From NCBI RefSeq assembly GCF_007096385.1, contig NZ_VJWL01000005.1, forward strand, positions 1 to 64,000: DNA of 64,000 nt, given 5' to 3'. The notes under the pieces are model-generated. The model did no database searches, was not told the origin of the DNA, and was given only the letters and a program-made list of their open reading frames with translations. Numbering within the stretch: the first letter of the stretch is position 1; the number at the start of each line of letters is the position of its first letter. Below, piece by piece: positions 57,738-64,000 of the stretch. Source of the DNA: Aliidiomarina halalkaliphila (GTDB taxonomy: Bacteria > Pseudomonadota > Gammaproteobacteria > Enterobacterales > Alteromonadaceae). Both the position numbers and the translations under genes were made by a program.

Positions 57738-58149
57738 CAAATTTTTGTCGGTCCGCCTGAGTTAACGGTGGCGGGCCACCCGTATGCACTCCACTGGCCC
57801 GCATTGTGTCCATAAAGTCGCGCATATTCAGGCGCTCCCCTATTGACTCGGTGGTATACAGCTCACCGCGAGGACTTAACGCCTGCGCACCTTTTTTGAT
57901 CACATCAGCAGCAAGTGGGATGTCACTGGTAATCACCAAATCATTCACGCCACAGCGCTCTGCAATCGCGTCATCGGCCACGTCAAAGCCTGCTGCCACC
58001 TGCACAACATCTATAAACCGAGACGGTGGCACTTTTATCCGTTGATTAGCCACCAAGGTAAGTTTTGTTTGAGTTCGATTTGCAGCCCGATATAAGATAT
58101 CTCGGATTACCACTGGGCATGCATCTGCATCAATCCAAATTTGCGCCAC
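57697..58149 (-). CDS. yaiI: YaiI/YqxD family protein (UPF0178)
   Basis: A 150-residue PIN-like NYN family protein. [20 protein letters not shown] (about 4-23) and [19 protein letters not shown] hold the acidic residues typical of this nuclease-like fold; its role is unproven. I chose the GTG at 58149, matching the family start MTIWVDADACP; no ATG is available. The stop falls inside rlmD, giving a 41-base tail-to-tail overlap. Confidence 0.9.
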   Translation of the reverse strand: MAQIWIDADACPVVIRDILYRAANRTQTKLTLVANQRIKVPPSRFIDVVQVAAGFDVADDAIAERCGVNDLVITSDIPLAADVIKKGAQALSPRGELYTTESIGERLNMRDFMDTMRASGVHTGGPPPLTQADRQKFANHLDRWLAQKDS

Positions 58150-58249
58150 TTGAGTATAAGCCTTGAAGTAGTAGTTGAAAAATAAATAGAAATTTCGACC
58201 AGTTAAACTAAACTGGTTGGTACACAATGGTCCTGTCTTTGGAGCCCAC

Positions 58250-60514
58250 TTGCAAGCGATTAACGATCAAAGCCGCTTAGCATTCTATCAGATGGTCGCG
58301 AAAGTTTCGGCGCGTTTTGTTGCGTCTAAAGTAGATGATATCGACAGCTCTATTAATCAGGCTTTGGCCGATATCGGCGCTTTTTTCCATGCCGACCGCA
58401 GTTACATATTTGAATTTAGCGAGCACCTAAAGTTTGCTGATAACACCTATGAATGGTGCGCTCCTGGGGTTTCTGCAGAAATAGACAACCTCAAAGACCT
58501 GCCAATGGATATGTATAAAGATTGGATTGGCGATTGGCAAGCAGGCCGCTCCATCCCAATTTCAGATGTACAAAGCCTAGACCCCAATAGCCCCGAGCGA
58601 GCTCTTTTAGAACCGCAAGGAATGCGTGCATTACTCATGGTGCCTCTACCGAGTGATGAAGGCTTGCAAGGCATCTTCGGCATCGACTTAATGCAGCACC
58701 CCTATGACTGGCAAGAAGAGCAAGTCACATTGCTGCAAGTGATTGGCGAGATCGTATCAAGCGCATTACAGCGCAAACGCGCCGACCAATCCTTTCGTTT
58801 ACGCCAACTTATCTCACGCATTGCAGTCGAATTTATTAATCTGCCGACACAAAAAGTCGATGCCACTGTACGCAAGGCCCTTTCACAAATTCGAGCCTTC
58901 TTGGGGCTACGAGATATCAGCATTAAGCGACCTTTAGCGCAAACATTTCAAAATGAGCACCGCAATCTTTTTAAGCAGTTACAAAAACAACCCGTACTAA
59001 CCACGTCCTTTCAGCTTGGCGTTCCACTCAAGAAAGATTTGCCTGCGTTAGGAGTGTTGCTGCGCCATGGTGACACCGAGCTTGGAGTTTTGCGTGCAGT
59101 GCATAACTCTCGGCGTATTTTCGAGCAAAATGAAATCATCGAATCCTTGCAGTTGATTACCGACCTCATTGCCGGCACATTGGTTCGCAAAGCAACAGAG
59201 CAAAAAGTAGAACACCTCGCCTATTTCGACGAATTGACCGACTTACCAAATCGCCGTTTGCTAACCAATCGACTCGAACATGCGCTCAGTGTTGCCAGCT
59301 CTCAAGCGCATACATGTGCGTTACTGTATCTCGATCTGGATCATTTTAAGCGCATTAACGACAGCTTAGGGCGGGATGCAGGCGATTTACTGCTGCAATA
59401 TACAAGTAAACGATTACTCGCCGCTGTTGGTGAGGGCGACACTGTGGCCCGAGTCGGCGGCGACCAATTTGTTGTGCTTATGGAAAGCCCATTTGAAAGC
59501 GAGGAGCAGGCGGTATTGAAGGTGCAGGATTGCGGTGAACGGGTGCGCAGCGAACTAGCTCGACCGTTTCGGCTTGATGGTCACACCTTCCACGGTTCCG
59601 CAAGCGTAGGGATTGTCTATGGTAAACATCATGAAACTCCTGCTAGCCTGCTCAAACAGGCAGAACTTGCGATGTACCGGGCCAAAGCCCAAGGTCGCAA
59701 TACCATTCAGTATTACGACCCTGCCATGCAGCAAGAAGCCGTCGAACGGGCACAACTTTATGCCGATTTGCGCACAGCCATAGCCGAGGAGCAATTTGAA
59801 GTGTATTACCAGGCACAAAGCGATGCCAGTGAACGCATTATTGGTGCCGAAGCCCTAGTTCGTTGGAATCACCCCACCCGAGGGTTGCTCGCTCCAGGGC
59901 GTTTTATTGAATTTGCAGAAGAAACGGGACTGATTGGCGGGATCGGGCGTTTGGTCTTGAAGTCAACCTGTCACTTATTGAAACACCTAGACGACGCGGG
60001 ATACTCTATCCCTATCGCAGTGAACATCAGCGCAGAGCACATTCTACAACCGGAATTTTTACAAGATATTCATGACATCTTGCAGGCAACTGGGGCTAAA
60101 CCGGAACGCCTGAAATTCGAGATCACCGAAAGTGCGATGATCCGTGATACCCATACGGTTGTTGAGCACATGCTCGAGTTACAAAAACTCGGAATACGCT
60201 TCTCACTCGATGATTTTGGAACCGGTTACTCGTCTCTTTCCTATTTAAAAGCATTGCCTATACACGAGATCAAACTCGATTTACGCTTTGTTCAAGATAT
60301 GGTCATCAACAAAGACGATGCCGCCATTGCTGATCTTGTGTTTAATTTAGCAAAAGCAATGAAACTTGAGGTTATCGCAGAGGGCGTGGCTCAAGAAACG
60401 CAAAAAGATTTTCTCTTGAAGCTCGGCTGTAATCGTTTCCAAGGCTTTTTGTTTTGTCATCCGCTGCCGGTTGCTGAGTTTTGGCAGTTTCTCGAGTCAA
60501 CACACGCCGAGTGA
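58250..60514 (+). CDS. GAF-GAF-GGDEF-EAL protein, probable c-di-GMP phosphodiesterase
   Basis: A 754-residue soluble signalling protein with two N-terminal GAF-like sensor domains (about 10-175 and 185-315), a GGDEF domain (320-490) and an EAL domain (500-745). The GGDEF site reads GGDQF (403-407), with the catalytic Glu replaced, so cyclase activity is probably lost. The EAL domain keeps EALVRW (534-539), [18 protein letters not shown] and EVIAEGV, so c-di-GMP hydrolysis is expected. The start is uncertain: TTG at 58250, with GGAG 5 bases before, beats the first ATG (58292), which has none; an upstream in-frame TTG at 58217 is also open. Confidence 0.85.
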   Translation: MQAINDQSRLAFYQMVAKVSARFVASKVDDIDSSINQALADIGAFFHADRSYIFEFSEHLKFADNTYEWCAPGVSAEIDNLKDLPMDMYKDWIGDWQAGRSIPISDVQSLDPNSPERALLEPQGMRALLMVPLPSDEGLQGIFGIDLMQHPYDWQEEQVTLLQVIGEIVSSALQRKRADQSFRLRQLISRIAVEFINLPTQKVDATVRKALSQIRAFLGLRDISIKRPLAQTFQNEHRNLFKQLQKQPVLTTSFQLGVPLKKDLPALGVLLRHGDTELGVLRAVHNSRRIFEQNEIIESLQLITDLIAGTLVRKATEQKVEHLAYFDELTDLPNRRLLTNRLEHALSVASSQAHTCALLYLDLDHFKRINDSLGRDAGDLLLQYTSKRLLAAVGEGDTVARVGGDQFVVLMESPFESEEQAVLKVQDCGERVRSELARPFRLDGHTFHGSASVGIVYGKHHETPASLLKQAELAMYRAKAQGRNTIQYYDPAMQQEAVERAQLYADLRTAIAEEQFEVYYQAQSDASERIIGAEALVRWNHPTRGLLAPGRFIEFAEETGLIGGIGRLVLKSTCHLLKHLDDAGYSIPIAVNISAEHILQPEFLQDIHDILQATGAKPERLKFEITESAMIRDTHTVVEHMLELQKLGIRFSLDDFGTGYSSLSYLKALPIHEIKLDLRFVQDMVINKDDAAIADLVFNLAKAMKLEVIAEGVAQETQKDFLLKLGCNRFQGFLFCHPLPVAEFWQFLESTHAE

Positions 60515-60524
60515 TAATCCGCTC

Positions 60525-61973
60525 CTAGCGTCTGCGCTTGCGCCCCATCAGCCCCTGATCCGCACGTTGCAGGGCTTCTTCTAAAGTTTCTTCTGGCTCC
60601 ACTTGTACCATGCCATAAGATGCTGAAATGGGCTCGTCCAAACCATCTACCGCGATATACTCAAAGGCTTGGCGAATACGCGCCATCACTTTGGCACCGC
60701 TTGCCTCCGTCAGTCCAGGCAAAAGAATAAGAAACTCGTCTCCACCAAAGCGCCCGCATAAATCCGAAGGGCGCAATTGACTCTTTAATACATCAGCCAC
60801 GGCGATCAGGGCCTTGTCACCCACCGCATGACCGTAGGTATCATTGATTCGCTTAAAGTGGTCAATATCGAGCATTAACAAGGTAATAGGATATTGATAA
60901 TGACTGGCCCGCTCTAGCTCATCGACAGCCAACTCGGTGAAATAACCGCGAGAACTAACGCCTGTTAAATAATCGTACTGGGCTTGCAACTGTAACTGCT
61001 GGTTCTGCGCCAGCAACACTGGAACGGCTAAGCCAAAGTATACACTTGCGGCAATCACGGTAACCGCAAATTGATACACCATGGCCGACTCACCTAAATC
61101 AAAGATATTTACGCCAATCGCAAGAGACAAGCTAAACACCCCTAAACTAATGGCGGTGCGTAACGCGTTTTCGGTGTAGGCAATCCACATTTGCGGGATA
61201 ATCAGGAAAAATACGGCGAAGGCGACATCACGATGCTCAAACCACCAAGACAAAAGAATACAGGTGTAGAGCAGCGAAAGTAGTAGTGTCAGCTTAACCC
61301 CAAACTGGTAAATAGGCGTCGGTTCAGTGCTGATCCGCAACGTACGCACCCAACTAGATAAGTGCGGTTGTCGCCACAGCATTAACACCATAAACAATGG
61401 GGTGAGTACAAGCACCCCAGCCATATCGCCAATCCACCATGGAAGCCAAATCGTGTACACATCGAAAATGCTAACGGTGCCGGCAATCAAAAGTACTTGG
61501 GTGCCCAAGAAAGATGCCAATAACGACGTAAGCGCACCCAACGCAAGAAACGACATCACCATGACCGGTAAATCACGCACGACGCCAAAGCGCACAAATT
61601 GGCGCAACAAGGCGGCACCTAATCCATAGGAAAACGAAATAGCGAAGGTGAATAAGAGACCCACAAAGAGGGTCTCGGTGAGCGTTTGTCCCGCATCATA
61701 AATGATGTTCATCCAGAAGGTGGTGAGCAGCATAGCCGCCGCCAGCGGAATCAAGGCGCGGACACCGAAGATGAGAAATGCAGCAAGTGTCCAGCCTGCC
61801 GGAGGAAACCACAGACTCGCATGGGGGGCGTATTCCATCAGCGCAGAAACACGCCATAAGAAAACATAACCTAAGAACAGCAGCAGTCCGCGCACTAACG
61901 TTAATTCGCTAGATTGTTCAAAAACACGCGGTGTTTGATCATCCTGTTGAAGTTTTCCGCTTAATTCATCCAT
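60525..61973 (-). CDS. MASE1-GGDEF diguanylate cyclase
   Basis: A 482-residue inner-membrane enzyme. Residues about 25-325 form the MASE1 sensor with roughly eight helices and the SLWFPPAGW motif. The GGDEF domain follows, with an intact GGDEF at 410-414 and the inhibitory I-site RPSD (401-404) exactly five residues before, so c-di-GMP synthesis with product feedback is likely. It is convergent with the GAF-GGDEF-EAL gene, 10 bases apart. The signal sensed by MASE1 is unknown. Confidence 0.9.
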   Translation of the reverse strand: MDELSGKLQQDDQTPRVFEQSSELTLVRGLLLFLGYVFLWRVSALMEYAPHASLWFPPAGWTLAAFLIFGVRALIPLAAAMLLTTFWMNIIYDAGQTLTETLFVGLLFTFAISFSYGLGAALLRQFVRFGVVRDLPVMVMSFLALGALTSLLASFLGTQVLLIAGTVSIFDVYTIWLPWWIGDMAGVLVLTPLFMVLMLWRQPHLSSWVRTLRISTEPTPIYQFGVKLTLLLSLLYTCILLSWWFEHRDVAFAVFFLIIPQMWIAYTENALRTAISLGVFSLSLAIGVNIFDLGESAMVYQFAVTVIAASVYFGLAVPVLLAQNQQLQLQAQYDYLTGVSSRGYFTELAVDELERASHYQYPITLLMLDIDHFKRINDTYGHAVGDKALIAVADVLKSQLRPSDLCGRFGGDEFLILLPGLTEASGAKVMARIRQAFEYIAVDGLDEPISASYGMVQVEPEETLEEALQRADQGLMGRKRRR

Positions 61974-62064
61974 TGTTTTATCATTTTTATGGTACCTAGC
62001 GTTGATGTATTCAAAATACGTGAATCAGGTAAAGATGCAAAGGATAAGTTGCCCGATGCCGCGC

Positions 62065-62095
62065 AAAAAAAACCTCGGCGATAGCCGAGGTTTGA
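62065..62095 (-). terminator. Rho-independent terminator after the acyl-CoA dehydrogenase gene
   Basis: AAACCTCGGC-gata-GCCGAGGTTT is followed on the minus strand by a run of Ts. It lies 25 bases past the stop and separates it from the MASE1-GGDEF gene. Confidence 0.9.
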
Positions 62096-62118
62096 TGTAG
62101 TTGATTGATACCTTTTGA

Positions 62119-63897
62119 TTAAAACTCGTGATCAGCAAGATCAAACAAACTGTCGGAGCCGGATTCAATGGCTGCGATTAGGCCCGAAATGCGAGGCAAT
62201 AACTTAGCAAAATAAAAACGTGCTGTTTTTTCTTTTGCCGTTGCGAATTCAGCGAGTTCCGGCTGGGTTTCTGCCACCCGAGCCATGCGCAACCACATAT
62301 AGCCGTAAACCACGTAACCTAGCAAATGTAAGTACTCAACAGCAACGCTGTTGATAATGTTTTCATCACTTGGCACCTGCTCTAATACGCGTGTCGTTAC
62401 CGCCTCTAGTTGATTCACTGCATCGTTTAATTGTTGGTACTGATGTGCCCAAGCGCCGGCATCTTCCGCAAGGAATGATTTCATTTCTTGCACCAGCGGC
62501 TTTAGTAACTCACCGCGCGATCCGGCGACTTTCCGACCTAACAGATCCAAGGCTTGGATGCCATTGGTACCTTCATAGATTTGCGCAATCCGGCAATCAC
62601 GAACCCATTGTTCCTGACCCCATTCCCGCACATAACCGTGTCCACCAAGGATCTGCTGACCGGCAATCGTCGCCTCAAAACCGGTGTCGGTCATAAACGC
62701 CTTAGCCACGGGTGTAAGCAATTGCACTGAAGCTTCTGCTTTGGCTCGCTGTTCCGGCGTGGGCGCGTATTTAGCCCGATCTAACTGCTGCCCCACATAC
62801 GTCGAGAATGCACGGCCTCCTTCAACGAATGCTTTCATGGTTAAAAGCATCCGGCGCACATCACCATGCACTAACAATGGATCCGCTTCCGCTTCACGCT
62901 GCTGGGTTGCTTTCGCACCACGGCCCTGACGACGATCTTTCGCATACGCAAGAGCAGTCACGTATGAGCGAGAGGCGGCGCCTAAGCCTTGAATGCCCAC
63001 ACCTAAACGCTCGTAGTTCATCATGGTAAACATTGCTGCCAAGCCACGGTTCGGTTCACCAACGAGCCATCCTTTCGCACCATCGAAGTTCATCACACAG
63101 GTCGCCGACGCGTGGATACCCATTTTATGTTCGACCGAACCTGCCACAACCGGGTTGCGCTCACCCAAGCTGCCATCTTCGTTTACCAAAAACTTCGGAA
63201 CTAAAAACAGAGAAATCCCTTTGGTTCCCGGAGGTGCATCAGGTAATTTGGCCAGCACTAAGTGCACAATGTTGTCAGCTAAATCGTGTTCACCGCTGGT
63301 AATAAATATCTTGGTACCAGAAATTGCGAAGCTGCCATCGGCGGCAGGAATCGCTTTGCTGCGGATAATGCCTAAGTCGGTACCACAGTGAGGTTCAGTT
63401 AAGCACATCGTGCCAGTCCATTCTCCTGCAGCTAGGCGTGGCAGATACATGTCTTTCAGTGCATCACTGCCATGCGAGTCGAGGGTCATAATCGCACCCG
63501 CAGTAAGCCCCGAATACAAACTAAAGGAAATATCAGCAGCACACATCATTTCTTCGTATTGCGCTGAGAGCGTTTTCGGCAGCCCCATACCACCATACTC
63601 AGGATTTGCGGTCACCCCTACCCAACCGCCTTGAGCGAGCTGGCGGAATTGTTCTTTATAGCCATCAGGTGTCGTCACGGTGCCATCTTTAAAGGTAATC
63701 CCTTGCTCATCGGCAGCACGCGCATTCGGAGCAATCAAGGTTTCCGTGAGTTTGGCGGCTTCGTCGAGAATCGCTCGCGCCGTATCAGGGTCCATCATTT
63801 CTGCCAACTGTGGCATGGTTTCCCAGTCTTGGCCGACTTTAAATACATCATGCAACAGGAAATTCATATCCTGCAGCGCCGCGCGATAATCAGTCAT
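62119..63897 (-). CDS. Acyl-CoA dehydrogenase (DmdC-type, with extended C-terminal domain)
   Basis: A 592-residue flavoprotein of the acyl-CoA dehydrogenase superfamily. The N-terminal helical part holds GYKEQFRQLAQGGWVGVTANPEYGGMGLP, in part; the middle domain has MCLTEPHCGTDLG and ITSGEHDLADNIVHLVLA. The C-terminal helical part has GGHGYVREWGQEQWVRDCRI and YEGTNGIQALDLLGRK, with an extra domain of about 120 residues. This length and architecture are seen in DmdC (3-methylmercaptopropionyl-CoA dehydrogenase) and related fatty-acid enzymes; the substrate cannot be told. Confidence 0.88.
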   Translation of the reverse strand: MTDYRAALQDMNFLLHDVFKVGQDWETMPQLAEMMDPDTARAILDEAAKLTETLIAPNARAADEQGITFKDGTVTTPDGYKEQFRQLAQGGWVGVTANPEYGGMGLPKTLSAQYEEMMCAADISFSLYSGLTAGAIMTLDSHGSDALKDMYLPRLAAGEWTGTMCLTEPHCGTDLGIIRSKAIPAADGSFAISGTKIFITSGEHDLADNIVHLVLAKLPDAPPGTKGISLFLVPKFLVNEDGSLGERNPVVAGSVEHKMGIHASATCVMNFDGAKGWLVGEPNRGLAAMFTMMNYERLGVGIQGLGAASRSYVTALAYAKDRRQGRGAKATQQREAEADPLLVHGDVRRMLLTMKAFVEGGRAFSTYVGQQLDRAKYAPTPEQRAKAEASVQLLTPVAKAFMTDTGFEATIAGQQILGGHGYVREWGQEQWVRDCRIAQIYEGTNGIQALDLLGRKVAGSRGELLKPLVQEMKSFLAEDAGAWAHQYQQLNDAVNQLEAVTTRVLEQVPSDENIINSVAVEYLHLLGYVVYGYMWLRMARVAETQPELAEFATAKEKTARFYFAKLLPRISGLIAAIESGSDSLFDLADHEF

Positions 63898-63927
63898 GTG
63901 CTACTCCCATATTCATCAATAACGGAC

Positions 63928-63955
63928 TTTATAGGCCCTGGTGAACATTTTCAAA
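63928..63955 (-). promoter_or_regulatory. Promoter of the acyl-CoA dehydrogenase gene
   Basis: TTTGAA (63950-63955) and TATAAA (63928-63933) are 16 bases apart on the minus strand. The start codon is about 30 bases downstream of the -10 box. Confidence 0.6.
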
Positions 63956-63965
63956 CAGGTGTTTA
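63952..63965. promoter_or_regulatory. PsrA-like operator overlapping the promoter
   Basis: CAAAC-aggt-GTTTA fits the GAAAC(N2-4)GTTTC-type palindrome known for the TetR-family fatty-acid regulator PsrA. It overlaps the -35 box, as expected for a repressor site. No psrA gene is in the window. Confidence 0.45.
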
Positions 63966-64000
63966 ATTTAGGAGCATCATCGCAAAGCTTCGAGATTGAC

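Noticed and set aside
58217-58249. Upstream TTG at 58217 as start of the GAF-GGDEF-EAL protein
   Set aside because: It lies within the divergent promoter region without a Shine-Dalgarno; the TTG at 58250 has GGAG 5 bases before it. The choice remains uncertain.

Overview
The window looks like the chromosome of a marine-type gammaproteobacterium of the order Alteromonadales, probably close to Idiomarinaceae. This is inferred from gene order and from protein similarity recalled from memory; no search was run. It is almost entirely core genome. I see no insertion sequence, prophage, CRISPR array, integron or toxin-antitoxin cassette, and I found no candidate for a new multi-gene defence or mobile system. 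The unusual points are local: inserted genes, shared promoter elements, overlaps and small unannotated genes.

The left edge (1-220) is the tandem P1/P2 promoter and boxB/boxA leader of an rRNA operon that runs leftward out of the window. Next, all on the minus strand, is the ribosomal protein super-cluster: yajQ; the alpha operon (rpsM-rpsK-rpsD-rpoA-rplQ) with its S4 leader; the spc operon (rplN to rpmJ, including secY); and the S10 operon (rpsJ to rpsQ) with its own promoter and leader. An outer-membrane porin-like gene with its own promoter and terminator sits between the S10 and spc operons, which are normally contiguous. Each ribosomal operon carries recognisable control signals: S10 leader, S8 site at rplE, S4 pseudoknot leader, and GC-rich discriminators.

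From 16.4 to 34.5 kb come a DUF6445-like protein, an M19 dipeptidase with a small secreted protein, dusA divergent from zur, and alr-dnaB behind the rpsF-priB-rpsR-rplI cluster. These are followed by rlmB-rnr with a small membrane protein, a DUF885 lipoprotein, an AhpD-like protein, tRNA-Leu(CAA), an RDD membrane protein and the lipopolysaccharide exporter genes lptF-lptG.

From 34.5 to 52.5 kb come pepA-holC-valS, rraB-plsC, topoisomerase IV (parC, parE), yqiB-nudF divergent from tolC, an LpxL-type lipid A acyltransferase, glnE and a CYTH protein. The right end holds bifunctional putA, a 55-residue PLDc_N membrane protein, rlmD overlapping yaiI tail to tail, a GAF-GGDEF-EAL protein convergent with a MASE1-GGDEF protein (opposing c-di-GMP enzymes), and a DmdC-type acyl-CoA dehydrogenase whose promoter overlaps a PsrA-like site.

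Functionally the window joins translation (ribosome, secretion, rRNA and tRNA modification, RNase R), replication and decatenation (dnaB, priB, holC, parC, parE), and envelope building (lptFG, lpxL, plsC, tolC, alr). It also carries nitrogen and proline metabolism (glnE, putA), zinc homeostasis (zur) and c-di-GMP signalling.
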